Assembly (NCBI GenBank): GCA_026415325.1
Contig: JAOAHH010000005.1
Coordinates: forward strand, 1 to 35,239
Source: Thermodesulfobacteriota bacterium
Lineage (GTDB): Bacteria; Desulfobacterota; WTBG01; CAIYCZ01; CAIRTM01
Length of the DNA stretch: 35,239 bases
Direction of reading: 5' to 3'
The position numbers were made by a program, and so were the translations under genes. Positions 15,699 through 24,705 of this stretch are shown piece by piece; within the stretch, counting starts at the first letter, position 1; each line of letters opens with the position of its first letter. Below the pieces are notes generated by a model. That model was not told the DNA's origin. It ran no database searches and worked only from the letters and a program-made list of their open reading frames with translations.

Positions 15699-16769
15699 GT
15701 GGCAGAAACCCCTGATGGACAAGAAAAGACAGAACAACCGACCGGTCGACGCTTAAGCAAGGCCCGGAACGAAGGGCAGGTCGCAAAGAGTCAGGAGATA
15801 AATTTTGTCGCTGGGTTGTTTGCGGCACTCATTTATTTTAGTATCGCAAGCCACACGATGGTTGATGGAATGACCCGCACGGTGCACCGCATGTTTGCCC
15901 TGCTGCCGGATTTCAGATTAAATACCACGACCGCACTTGAGCTTGCACGGAATGCGGTAACTGATCTGATGATCATCGTCGGGCCGTTTTTGCTGGTGCT
16001 CTGTGTCGCTGCGATTATATCTAACGTCAGTCAGTTCGGAATCTTGTTTTCAACCGCTCCGATGCGCATAAGATTTGGTAAGTTCAATCCAATCACCGGA
16101 CTGAAAAACCTTTTCAGTCTGCAACGTGTTATGGAGCTTGCTAAATCGATTGTCAAGCTGCTGGTAATCGGCATTGTGCCGTATCTCCTTATTACTTCAG
16201 AGCTTGAACAGCTACCGTTGATTATGGACATGACGGTGCAGGATATCCTCGGGTATATCGGTTCACAGCTCCTCCGAATCCTCCTCTACGTAGGGCTTTC
16301 GTTTGTGCTGCTTGCCATTACAGACTTTGTGTTCCAGCGGTGGAAATATAAGCGTGATTTGATGATGACCAAGGAGGAGGTCAAGGACGAATTCAGGCAG
16401 ACCGAGGGCGATCCGCTCATAAAATCGAAAATCCGCAGTAAACAGATGGCGCTGCTCAGGAAGATCATGCTCGATAAAGTGCCGAAAGCCGATGTGGTTG
16501 TTACCAATCCGGTGCATGTTGCAGTTGCATTGCAGTATGACCGCACACGTATGGAAGCGCCGCAGGTTGTTGCAAAGGGCGCACGCCTGATTGCCGAACG
16601 GATTAAACAGATAGCACGAGAACACGGCGTTCCTATTGTTGAGAATAAGCCGCTTGCCCAATCACTGTATAAAATGGTTGATGTCGGTCAGACAATCCCC
16701 GAGACCTTATATAAAGCTGTTGCTGAAGTGCTTGCATACGTCTACACACGGCGTCAACGCGCGGCATGA
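15699..16769 (+). CDS. flhB: flagellar export switch protein FlhB
   Basis: FlhB sets export substrate specificity through self-cleavage in its cytoplasmic domain. The 356-residue protein begins with KTEQPTGRRLSKARNEGQVAKSQ-type sequence, has four membrane segments, and ends with the cytoplasmic domain. The cleavage motif reads NPVH (residues 270-273, bases 16506-16517) instead of the common NPTH; the Asn and Pro needed for cleavage are kept. The start is GTG 15699 with GGAGGT at 15688-15693. Confidence 0.96.
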   Translation: MAETPDGQEKTEQPTGRRLSKARNEGQVAKSQEINFVAGLFAALIYFSIASHTMVDGMTRTVHRMFALLPDFRLNTTTALELARNAVTDLMIIVGPFLLVLCVAAIISNVSQFGILFSTAPMRIRFGKFNPITGLKNLFSLQRVMELAKSIVKLLVIGIVPYLLITSELEQLPLIMDMTVQDILGYIGSQLLRILLYVGLSFVLLAITDFVFQRWKYKRDLMMTKEEVKDEFRQTEGDPLIKSKIRSKQMALLRKIMLDKVPKADVVVTNPVHVAVALQYDRTRMEAPQVVAKGARLIAERIKQIAREHGVPIVENKPLAQSLYKMVDVGQTIPETLYKAVAEVLAYVYTRRQRAA

Positions 16770-16819
16770 ACGATAGCCTCGCTCTTTTTATTTCGGCAGG
16801 CGATATAGCAGGATAGTGT

Positions 16820-18910
16820 ATGGAAACCGTTGTCAGTCAGGACAGTAGGTTGAGGATGTTTGCAAAGAACAGCGACATTGCGATGTCGTTATGCGTCATC
16901 GGCATCCTCACCATTATGATTATACCGCTCCCCACATGGGTGCTCGATATTTTGCTGTCCTGCAATATTACCATTTCCGTGATCATGATATTGGTGAGCA
17001 TGTATGTTGTTGAGGCGATCAGCATTTCGGTCTTCCCCTCATTTCTCCTGATCAGCACACTCTTTCGGCTTGCTCTGAACATTTCATCGACCAGACTGAT
17101 TTTGCTCAACGGCGATCAGGGCATTGACGCAGCAGGGCAGGTGATCAAGGCATTCGGGAGTTTTGTGGTCGGCGGCAATTATGTGGTCGGAGCGGTGGTG
17201 TTTGCGATTCTGATCATTATCAACTTTGTGGTTATTACCAAAGGTTCTGGTCGCATCGCTGAGGTTGCTGCGCGATTTACTTTGGATGCAATGCCCGGCA
17301 AACAGATGAGCATCGATGCCGATCTTAACAACGGACTCATTACTGAGGAAGAAGCAAAAAACAAACGGATGCGGTTGCAGCGCGAGGCCGATTTTTATGG
17401 TGCCATGGACGGTGCGAGCAAGTTCGTTCGCGGGGACGTCACGGCAGGGATGATCATCACCTTTGTCAATATCATCGGGGGACTGGTGATCGGAGTTCTC
17501 CAAAAGGATATGACGCTTGCTGATGCAGCTCGTACTTATACGATTCTGACGATCGGCGATGGGCTCGTGAGCGCTATTCCGGCGCTCATCATTTCAACAG
17601 CGGCAGGTATTATCGTTTCGCGTGCGGCATCGGAAGGGCACATGGGAACCCAGATGGTTACCGAACTTGCTGTCCATCCACGCGCATTCGGAACAGCGGC
17701 CGGCGTCCTTACGTTTTTTGGTATCGTGCCCGGATTACCGACAATTCCGTTTTTTGTGCTCGCAGCTTTGGCGGGTTTTCTTGCATATACAATGAAGCAG
17801 GCCGAAAAGGCAGTGGCCACCGTGCCCCAGAAGCCTGAAAAGGTGCCATCACCAGGGATTGAGAACGTCGATGCGCTCCTTGATATCGACGACTTGGAGC
17901 TTGAAGTTGGCTATGGCCTCATCCCGCTGGTGGACAAAGCACAAGGCGGAGATCTTCTTGATAAGATACGCTCCATCCGTCGACAGTTTGCGCTCGATAT
18001 GGGTGTTGTCGTGCCGCCGATTCACATCAGAGACAATCTGAAACTGCCACCGAATCAGTATGCGTTTCTCCTTCGAGGAATTGAAATTGCACGCGGCGAG
18101 GTAATGCCCGATCAATACCTTGCCATGGAAACCGGTGTGGTTGAACAAAAGATCGAGGGGATCCCGACCCGTGAGCCGGCCTTTGGGCTGCCCGCGCTCT
18201 GGATTTCGGCCGACAAACGGGAAAAGGCCCAAATGTTCGGTTATACGGTTGTTGATCCGACGACGGTACTCGGAACGCATATTTCCGAGCTTTTAAAAAA
18301 CCATATTCATGAAATTATCGGCAGACAAGAGGTGCAGGCGCTGCTGAACAAAGTTGCGGAAAAGAATCCAAAGCTCGTTGACGAGCTAGTACCGGGGCTC
18401 CTCCCACTGGGTGCTGTCCAGAAAGTCATTCAAAATCTTCTCCGTGAGCGGGTTTCTATTCGGAATCTGGTTACGATTCTCGAGGTGCTTGCCGATTATG
18501 CACCGACCACAAAAAATACTGATATTTTAACAGAATATGTGCGGCAGGCGCTCGGGCGCCATATTACCCGACAGTATGTCGCTGACGACGGAAACCTTTA
18601 TTTAATAACACTTGATCCGAACCTTGAGGACGTTCTGAGTAGAGCGGTGCAGCATACGGATCGTGAATCGTTCCTCTCGATTGATCCGACCACGGCACAT
18701 CAGATTATCAAAAAAATAGAGGGGGTTATAAAGCGGTTCGAAGAAAAACAGGCATTGCCGGTGTTGTTGTGTTCACCGGCGATTCGGAGCAATGTGAAAA
18801 AACTTCTTGAGCGTTTTATTCCACACCTTGCTGTGCTGTCGCATACAGAAGTGGATACAAAGGTGAAAATAAAATCGCTTGGCACGATTTCGATAGGCAA
18901 TGCAGCTTAA
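16820..18910 (+). CDS. flhA: flagellar export protein FlhA
   Basis: FlhA is the export-gate protein that receives chaperone-substrate complexes. The 696-residue protein has about eight membrane segments in its first half, with the family motifs FRLALNISSTRLIL, MPGKQMSIDADLNNGLI and EGHMGTQM. A large cytoplasmic domain follows, including VVPPIHIRDNLKL and LGTHISELLKNH. ATG 16820 follows CAGGATAG. Its end overlaps flhF by 11 bp. Confidence 0.97.
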   Translation: METVVSQDSRLRMFAKNSDIAMSLCVIGILTIMIIPLPTWVLDILLSCNITISVIMILVSMYVVEAISISVFPSFLLISTLFRLALNISSTRLILLNGDQGIDAAGQVIKAFGSFVVGGNYVVGAVVFAILIIINFVVITKGSGRIAEVAARFTLDAMPGKQMSIDADLNNGLITEEEAKNKRMRLQREADFYGAMDGASKFVRGDVTAGMIITFVNIIGGLVIGVLQKDMTLADAARTYTILTIGDGLVSAIPALIISTAAGIIVSRAASEGHMGTQMVTELAVHPRAFGTAAGVLTFFGIVPGLPTIPFFVLAALAGFLAYTMKQAEKAVATVPQKPEKVPSPGIENVDALLDIDDLELEVGYGLIPLVDKAQGGDLLDKIRSIRRQFALDMGVVVPPIHIRDNLKLPPNQYAFLLRGIEIARGEVMPDQYLAMETGVVEQKIEGIPTREPAFGLPALWISADKREKAQMFGYTVVDPTTVLGTHISELLKNHIHEIIGRQEVQALLNKVAEKNPKLVDELVPGLLPLGAVQKVIQNLLRERVSIRNLVTILEVLADYAPTTKNTDILTEYVRQALGRHITRQYVADDGNLYLITLDPNLEDVLSRAVQHTDRESFLSIDPTTAHQIIKKIEGVIKRFEEKQALPVLLCSPAIRSNVKKLLERFIPHLAVLSHTEVDTKVKIKSLGTISIGNAA

Positions 18911-20024
18911 AAAATTTACGGCCCCGACGATCCACGAGGCGCTCAGGAAGATTAAGGCTGAGCTCGGTGATGATGCAATTATTTTCGACCTGCGAACGGG
19001 CAGCGGGAAAAGCGGCAGGACGCCAACCGGATCGCCATGGGTTGAGGTAACTGCGGCAATTGAGCGGAATCGCACTCCACGCTCTCCCTGCAGCAGCACC
19101 ATTCCGTCGAGACTCACTGAACGCGTACGGAGTGAATGCACCAAAGATCGTGCTGCAGCAGCGATACCTCCGCAGACATGGTCGCTGCCATCTCAGGGGG
19201 ATTGCATTTTGCAATGGGCAGCAACAAGTTATTCACCCTATTTGCAAAATATGCTACTATCCGGATTTACACATACATCGGCAGGATATTTAATCGGTGA
19301 GGCAGCAGCGGCATATGCAGGTGAACCACATGATGTTACCTTTGGGACGGTATTGCAGAATCATATCGGCAAATACTTAAAAATAGGCGGGCCAATCGTC
19401 CCGGTGACCGGGCAGAAAAAGAAGGTAGCATTCATTGGGCCAACAGGAGTTGGGAAAACGACAACGCTTGCCAAAGTTGCAGCGCATTATGCATGCCGCC
19501 ATGACATAGACGTCAAGATTCTTACGATCGACACCTATCGCATCGCAGCGGCAGAACAGTTGAAGATTTACGGCGCGATTATGAATCTTGAGGTTGCAGT
19601 TGCTGCAGATAAAGAGGAGTTTGACAAAGCGCTGCAGCGATATGCCGATGCGGAACTCGTGCTGATCGACACGGCAGGCAGAAATTATCGGGATAGCATG
19701 CATTTGGCAGCGCTCGGCGCATGGCTTGGACAGTATCCCGACATTGAAACTTATCTTTTATTGAGTGCAGCGACAACGCCAGATGTTTTGAGTGCAACGC
19801 TGCGCTGTTTTTTGCAGCATCGAGTCAATTACCTCATTATTACGAAGATCGACGAGACGATTCGATTTGGTCATTTGTATGATATTCTTGCAGGATCCGG
19901 CCTGCCGATTTCATATGTCACCAACGGTCAGCGTGTGCCCGAAGACATTTTACCGGCAACAGCACCGTTGCTTGCGGAGCTGATGCTTAACGGATACGGC
20001 GACACGGCTCGGATTGCTGGCTGA
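18900..20024 (+). CDS. flhF: flagellar SRP-like GTPase FlhF
   Basis: FlhF is an SRP-type GTPase that sets the position, often polar, and number of flagella. The 374-residue protein starts with the FlhF N-terminal region (MQLKKFTAPTIHEALRKIK), a poorly conserved basic segment, and the NG domain. The NG domain has P-loop GPTGVGKTTTLAK (from 180), TIDTYRIAAAEQLK, LIDTAGR and ITKIDET. It overlaps flhA by 11 bp and is followed by its regulator flhG. Confidence 0.95.
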   Translation: MQLKKFTAPTIHEALRKIKAELGDDAIIFDLRTGSGKSGRTPTGSPWVEVTAAIERNRTPRSPCSSTIPSRLTERVRSECTKDRAAAAIPPQTWSLPSQGDCILQWAATSYSPYLQNMLLSGFTHTSAGYLIGEAAAAYAGEPHDVTFGTVLQNHIGKYLKIGGPIVPVTGQKKKVAFIGPTGVGKTTTLAKVAAHYACRHDIDVKILTIDTYRIAAAEQLKIYGAIMNLEVAVAADKEEFDKALQRYADAELVLIDTAGRNYRDSMHLAALGAWLGQYPDIETYLLLSAATTPDVLSATLRCFLQHRVNYLIITKIDETIRFGHLYDILAGSGLPISYVTNGQRVPEDILPATAPLLAELMLNGYGDTARIAG

Positions 20025-20055
20025 ATAACATCGGAAAGAGAACAGGAGGTTTCGC

Positions 20056-20943
20056 TTGAAGCACAAGGCCGATCAAGCAGCAACACTCAGAAAAATAATC
20101 GATATCGATACAACGGATGAAGCGCGGCTGTCCAGTACACTGCCTCGGGTGCTGTCAATTACCAGCGGTAAAGGAGGGGTTGGAAAAACAAACATTGTGG
20201 CAAATCTCGGCTACGTTCTTAGGCGGATGGGATATCGCGTGTTCATCCTTGATGCGGATATGGGACTTGCCAATATCGATGTGCTGCTCGGGCTTGCGCC
20301 TCGCTATACGTTTCAACATGTGTTCCAGGGGGAAAAAAAGCTTCACGATATCATTATCGACGGTCCGGCAGGCATGAAGATCTTGCCTGCAAGTTCCGGG
20401 GTGCAGGAACTGTCTGAGCTTACGCAAGAACAAAAGCTGTTTCTGCTCAGCGAATTTTCCGCCTTCGGCCGTCACGTTGATATTCTCCTTATTGATACCG
20501 GAGCGGGCATTTCTTCAAATGTCATGTACTTTAATATAGCGGCACAAGAGAAGCTTGTGGTGGTGACGCCTGAGCCTACGTCTATTACCGATGCCTATGC
20601 GATTATCAAGGTGATGGCACAGAAATACGCTGAAAAAAGGTTCAGCCTTATTGTCAATCAGGCAAAGGACGAGGATGAAGCACGGAGCCTCTACAGCAAT
20701 TTAAGTTCGGTAGCAGAACGGTTTCTGAGCGTCGCGATCGATTATATGGGCTATATTGCCCATGATCCTCATGTGCCGCTGGCGGTCCGCAGCCAAAAGC
20801 TGGTTACCATGCTGTATCCTCGTGCTGCTGCGAGCCTGTGCTTTACAAAACTTGCAAAACGGTTGCTCGATCACCGACCAGACCAGACGGCAACAGGGAA
20901 CATTGGATTTTTCTGGGATGCCTTGTTGACGTCATCCCCATAG
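20056..20943 (+). CDS. flhG: MinD-like ATPase FlhG (FleN/YlxH)
   Basis: FlhG is a MinD/ParA-type ATPase that limits flagellar number by acting on FlhF. The 295-residue protein has the FlhG-specific N-terminal motif ADQAATLRKII, which activates FlhF GTPase in studied members. It also has the deviant Walker A SGKGGVGKTN (37-46) and DADMGLANIDVLLGL. Unlike many FlhG proteins, the C-terminal amphipathic helix is not obvious. The start is TTG 20056, supported by AGGAGGT (20044-20050) five bases before it. Confidence 0.95.
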   Translation: MKHKADQAATLRKIIDIDTTDEARLSSTLPRVLSITSGKGGVGKTNIVANLGYVLRRMGYRVFILDADMGLANIDVLLGLAPRYTFQHVFQGEKKLHDIIIDGPAGMKILPASSGVQELSELTQEQKLFLLSEFSAFGRHVDILLIDTGAGISSNVMYFNIAAQEKLVVVTPEPTSITDAYAIIKVMAQKYAEKRFSLIVNQAKDEDEARSLYSNLSSVAERFLSVAIDYMGYIAHDPHVPLAVRSQKLVTMLYPRAAASLCFTKLAKRLLDHRPDQTATGNIGFFWDALLTSSP

Positions 20944-20963
20944 CATGGCGTGTGTCGTTATTT

Positions 20964-21785
20964 ATGTTCCAGAAAAAGAGAGCAGATGAACACTCGCAAG
21001 CAGTACCTTCTGCATACGGGACGATGGGGCCGCAGACTATTCCGGATCCCGCAGACGACAACGCATGCGACCGTGAGACGCTGATCCTAAAATACACCCC
21101 CTTCATTAAATACATCGCCGGGCGCATTGCCGTCCGTTTACCACCCCATCTGGATATCAACGATGTCGTTCACGCCGGCATTCTCGGCCTCATCGATGCA
21201 ATCGATAAGTTCGATGCTTCAAAAGGGGTCCTGTTTAAGACATATGCCGAGTTTCGTATACGGGGGGCGATCCTCGATAGCTTGCGGGAAATGGATTGGG
21301 TCCCGCGGTCGGTCCGCAAGAATGTAAGCATTCTCGAGCGTACGTACAGTGAGCTTGAAAAGAAGAATAACCGTCCAGCAACCGATGAGGAAGTCGCTGC
21401 AGCACTGAATATCGAAATTGAAAAGCTCCAGGAAATGATTGCCCAGGCGAGCGGCATTACCTTGCTCAGCCTTGAGATGCTCACCCCACACGAAGATGCC
21501 CGGTTAAAGCTGCTCGACTGTCTCATCGATACAAACGCTTCGACACCGCTCACCTTCTTGAAAAACCTTGAAATTCGTGATATCGTTGCCGATGCCATAG
21601 CCGCTCTGCCTGAAAAGGAACGTATGGTGGTGTCGTTGTACTATTATGACGATTTGACGATGAAAGAAATCAGCCACATTATGCACCTGACCGAATCTCG
21701 AATTTCACAGTTGCATACCAAAGCGATCCTCAGGCTTCGGGGAAAGCTTCAAGATATCATTGGAGAGCACACCGCAGCTGCATAA
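20964..21785 (+). CDS. fliA: flagellar sigma factor FliA (sigma-28)
   Basis: The 273-residue protein has sigma region 2 (YTPFIKYIAGRIAVRLPPHLD, KFDASKGVLFKTYAEFRIRGAI split over 2.2-2.4), the FliA-type SLREMDWVPRSVRKN, region 3 (ATDEEVAAAL) and region 4 (LPEKERMVVSLYYYDDLTMKEI). It directs late flagellar promoters. I chose ATG 20964. The frame stays open upstream into flhG, but those residues do not resemble sigma factors, and no Shine-Dalgarno sequence marks any start. It lies 20 bp after flhG. Confidence 0.95.
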   Translation: MFQKKRADEHSQAVPSAYGTMGPQTIPDPADDNACDRETLILKYTPFIKYIAGRIAVRLPPHLDINDVVHAGILGLIDAIDKFDASKGVLFKTYAEFRIRGAILDSLREMDWVPRSVRKNVSILERTYSELEKKNNRPATDEEVAAALNIEIEKLQEMIAQASGITLLSLEMLTPHEDARLKLLDCLIDTNASTPLTFLKNLEIRDIVADAIAALPEKERMVVSLYYYDDLTMKEISHIMHLTESRISQLHTKAILRLRGKLQDIIGEHTAAA

Positions 21786-21794
21786 GTGTGGCAT

Positions 21795-22583
21795 ATGACA
21801 AAGGAAGAAAAGAAACCGGTTACAAAGGTACAGTTAGACAGTGAAGATATCCTGCCCGATGAAATACCTGCAGATACCGCTGCCGGTGAAGAGGCAGGAA
21901 ATGCTGCGGAGCCTGCGCCTGATGATGCAAAAGTTACGCTCGATATTGAGGGTGTCCTCGACGAAGACATTCCCCAGGAGCTTGAAATTCCCGCTGGGCT
22001 CAAGGGGCCGGCACCGGAACAGGCGTCAGTACCTGCATCAGAGTTGCACCATGCTGCAAAACCTGCTCGATTTGACTTTACCCGAATTAAACAGCTGCCG
22101 GTTATCAAAATCGCTCTCATTGGAGGGAGCGTTGCTTTTGTAGGTGCCATGACGCTGCTAGTCGTTGCTCTGGTGCTGCGGCTGGCATCTGATCAGGAGG
22201 GTAATGAACACGTCCGGGAAAATACGGAGCAAGAGATCGCTTCTGGTGAAGAGCAAGCGGACAATGCCACAGGGCAGAAAAAACCGAAGCATGTCGAGAT
22301 CGAGCTTGAACCTTTTGTTATTCCTGTCCAGGGAGGTTCGCAGGGATATGTACGCCTTGCCGTCGTGCTTCAGGTTAAACATGATGCCGTAGCACTGGTT
22401 AACCGCAGTCGTGATCAGATGCGATTGACAATTTACAACATGCTCATTTATACCGATATGGAAACGTTTCGTTTGGAAGACAAACAGAATGGCCTTTGTC
22501 AGGAGCTTTTAAAGAGGCTCAATACGGTGTTGGCAGGTGATTGTATCGTGGGCGTCGGGTTGAGCCGTGTACTGATCCTGTAG
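21795..22583 (+). CDS. second FliL-like membrane protein
   Basis: The protein of about 262 residues has a long acidic cytoplasmic N terminus (about 95 residues) and one membrane segment (VIKIALIGGSVAFVGAMTLL). A charged linker follows, then a C-terminal domain resembling FliL (IELEPFVIPVQ, YVRLAVVLQV, RLTIYNMLIY, LLKRLNTVL). It is thus probably a stator-associated paralogue of the FliL at 11268. ATG 21795 was chosen over GTG 21786, which is three codons upstream; neither has a clear Shine-Dalgarno sequence. It follows fliA after 9 bp. Confidence 0.7.
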   Translation: MTKEEKKPVTKVQLDSEDILPDEIPADTAAGEEAGNAAEPAPDDAKVTLDIEGVLDEDIPQELEIPAGLKGPAPEQASVPASELHHAAKPARFDFTRIKQLPVIKIALIGGSVAFVGAMTLLVVALVLRLASDQEGNEHVRENTEQEIASGEEQADNATGQKKPKHVEIELEPFVIPVQGGSQGYVRLAVVLQVKHDAVALVNRSRDQMRLTIYNMLIYTDMETFRLEDKQNGLCQELLKRLNTVLAGDCIVGVGLSRVLIL

Positions 22584-22615
22584 CAAAACATGTTTTCGGT
22601 TCGGAGTGCCAGAAG

Positions 22616-23362
22616 ATGTTGCGTCAGTATTATGATGATCAAAAAATTGGCTTTGCTTTTATCGGGGCATCGATTAAAGGAATCGTCCATAATATTAATA
22701 CACCTCTTGCTGCTGTCATGGGCAGATCGGAGATGCTTCAGCTTAGACTCAGCAAACTGAAATCATCAGACACGTGCACGATGACGCCTGAGGATCTTGA
22801 CCGCTGCATCAAAGATGTTGCATTAATCCTTGAGAACAGTATCAAGTTGTCAGACATTATGAAAGGCGCGATGAAAATGGCTCTTCTGACCGAAGGACAG
22901 CAAGCACAGCCGGTCAGGATCGATCAGATCCTCAAAGATGAGCTCGATTTTTTACAGGCAGATATGTTTTTCAAGCACAGCGTCACCAAACACTATCATA
23001 TAGCGGATCCTCTTCCTGCACTCCACGGCATTCCGCTCCATTTTGCCATCAGTTTTCTAGAACTTATCGATAACAGTCTTCGTGCCATGCAAGATACGCC
23101 AGACAAGGAATTAACTGTGGCTGCAATGGCAGACGGTCAGGCGCTTCGCGTGGTGATTCAGGATACCGGTTGCGGGATCGATGCCGTGCAGCGTGACCTG
23201 ATTCTTAATCAATTGCACAGCGCTGCACCGCAAGCACTGTCCGGTGAAAAAGGGCTCCAGCGTGTTGCACGGTTGCTCGCACCATATCAACCGAAATTTG
23301 AAATAAAGAGCATGCCCGGGAGCACGAATATAACGATTACGTTTCCTGTTATGCCCGCATAA
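22616..23362 (+). CDS. histidine-kinase-like protein with degenerate ATPase domain
   Basis: The 248-residue protein has a HisKA-like helix with GIVHNINTPLAAVMGRSEML (candidate phospho-acceptor His25). The ATPase domain shows an N-box, FLELIDNSLRAM, and a G1 box, VIQDTGCGID. The G2 region is reduced to GEKGLQRVARLL, without the usual GxGLGL. It has no sensor domain and no membrane segment. ATG 22616 is supported by GGAG nine bases upstream. It may be a cytoplasmic kinase controlling flagellar expression, for example through the activator of the sigma-54 promoter, but no response regulator is nearby. Activity is uncertain. Confidence 0.7.
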   Translation: MLRQYYDDQKIGFAFIGASIKGIVHNINTPLAAVMGRSEMLQLRLSKLKSSDTCTMTPEDLDRCIKDVALILENSIKLSDIMKGAMKMALLTEGQQAQPVRIDQILKDELDFLQADMFFKHSVTKHYHIADPLPALHGIPLHFAISFLELIDNSLRAMQDTPDKELTVAAMADGQALRVVIQDTGCGIDAVQRDLILNQLHSAAPQALSGEKGLQRVARLLAPYQPKFEIKSMPGSTNITITFPVMPA

Positions 23363-23468
23363 TTTCAGGTTCGGTATATACAACGGTGACTGTTGTTGTT
23401 TTGCACGTTGGATAAAACAACAAACAATTCTTTATTAAACCAAAAAACTATATTCTCGGTGAGGCCTC

Positions 23469-23771
23469 ATGGCAGGGATTATCGAACACCAGCAAGGCAT
23501 CCTCCACAGCCAGCTTGTCGAAAAACTCCAACAGGTCAAGCAGGAGCATATGAACGTGTATCAGCAGTATGCCGGTGCTGCGCTTGAACAGCAGAATATA
23601 CGGGAGAAGCATATAGTGCCAGAAACTCATACGCCCCGTGATGTTCGGATCGATACGGAAAAAAAGAAACGCCTCAGTGAGGCAGCACGACGTAAAAGAA
23701 AAGGCGCGGGGAAACCGAAGGAAGAAGAGGGCAAGGGATCGTCAGGAAGTTTACTTGACATTGTTGCCTGA
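23469..23771 (+). CDS. small charged protein in the flagellar cluster
   Basis: The 100-residue protein is hydrophilic. Its first half is helical and glutamine-rich (HSQLVEKLQQVKQEHMNVYQQ) and its second half is very basic (KKKRLSEAARRKRKG), ending GSLLDIVA. I do not recognise a named domain. Position and size match small uncharacterised genes that often follow fliA in flagellar operons. ATG 23469 follows GGTGAGG. Confidence 0.6.
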   Translation: MAGIIEHQQGILHSQLVEKLQQVKQEHMNVYQQYAGAALEQQNIREKHIVPETHTPRDVRIDTEKKKRLSEAARRKRKGAGKPKEEEGKGSSGSLLDIVA

Positions 23772-23826
23772 ATGAGACGCCCTGTATCAAAAATATATAT
23801 ATGTGTTTTGATTCCGGATTATTGTT

Positions 23827-24297
23827 GTGCTTTCACTGCAGCCACTTATAACATTATGCGTTGATGTTTCGGTAATCGTTTTGCTCATAGCGATTTTTAT
23901 CCGCATCGGACGAATGCGCAACCATAGTGTTGATCCAACCCAGATTAAGCCTCTTGAACTCTCACTGAAAAAAACGATCAACGATTCAATGCGGGTGAGC
24001 GATGAGCTCAGCACCCGCCTCGATGCAACCATGCAGGAGCTTGTGCGGCTTTTACAACGGATTGAAGCAAAAGAAAAGCAATTGAGTGCATCGATTGCAC
24101 GGGCAGAGGAACTTGCAGACCAGCTCAACGACCAGCCCCATGGCCCTTTTTCAGGTGCAGGGCCGTATCAAACAGCCATTGCATTGATAGGGCAGGGGAT
24201 GTCTGATGACGATATCTATCGTCAGTGCCGCATCAGCCGTGAAGAGATCAAGCTCATGCGCCAACTTTATCAGGTGCGGCAGCACCACGGCTCCTAA
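23827..24297 (+). CDS. DUF2802-like membrane-anchored coiled-coil protein
   Basis: The 156-residue protein begins with a membrane segment (LITLCVDVSVIVLLIAIFI), followed by a coiled coil (about 45-105) and a C-terminal helix-turn-helix-like piece (AIALIGQGMSDDDIYRQCRISREEIKLM). This order matches DUF2802 proteins found in flagellar operons; function unknown. The start is GTG 23827. Confidence 0.6.
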   Translation: MLSLQPLITLCVDVSVIVLLIAIFIRIGRMRNHSVDPTQIKPLELSLKKTINDSMRVSDELSTRLDATMQELVRLLQRIEAKEKQLSASIARAEELADQLNDQPHGPFSGAGPYQTAIALIGQGMSDDDIYRQCRISREEIKLMRQLYQVRQHHGS

Positions 24298-24320
24298 TCT
24301 GTATCTTCAGGGAGATATTC

Positions 24321-24677
24321 GTGCAGGAACACAGAAAAAGTCCTCGCTGTGAAACGAAGATAGACATTCTGTTTAAGGAATCGGGTGCCTTTATCCGTTC
24401 GTATATGCTCAATGTGAGCAATGGCGGACTTTTTTTGAAGACAGACAAGCCGCTTCCTATAGATACGACGGTCACCTTGTTGATCCGCCTGCCGGGGCAA
24501 TCCGAACCAATGGAGCTGCAAGGATGTGTGGTATGGACAAATCCACGCGGGAAAAACACAACATTTCCCTGCGGGATGGGTATTCAATTTACGAATATAA
24601 CACCGGAACAGAAAAAAATTATTGATGACTTTGTGGCACAGCACCGCGAGCACATAAAAGAATACGGACCGTTATAA
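24321..24677 (+). CDS. PilZ-domain protein
   Basis: The 118-residue protein is a single PilZ domain: EHRKSPRCETKIDI, NVSNGGLFLKT and FPCGMGIQF. PilZ domains bind cyclic di-GMP through an RxxxR and a D/NxSxxG motif. NVSNGG is present and RKSPR fits the arginine motif, so binding is plausible. The position at the end of the flagellar operon suggests control of motility by cyclic di-GMP. The start is GTG 24321, supported by CAGGGAGA. Confidence 0.8.
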   Translation: MQEHRKSPRCETKIDILFKESGAFIRSYMLNVSNGGLFLKTDKPLPIDTTVTLLIRLPGQSEPMELQGCVVWTNPRGKNTTFPCGMGIQFTNITPEQKKIIDDFVAQHREHIKEYGPL

Positions 24678-24705
24678 TTTAGTGCTAATAAATAAAGGAA
24701 TCATA

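Noticed and set aside
23393-23423. Inverted repeat TTGTTGTTTT/AAAACAACAA as a terminator
   Set aside because: The 10-bp stem is almost all A-T with an 11-nt loop and no T-run after it.
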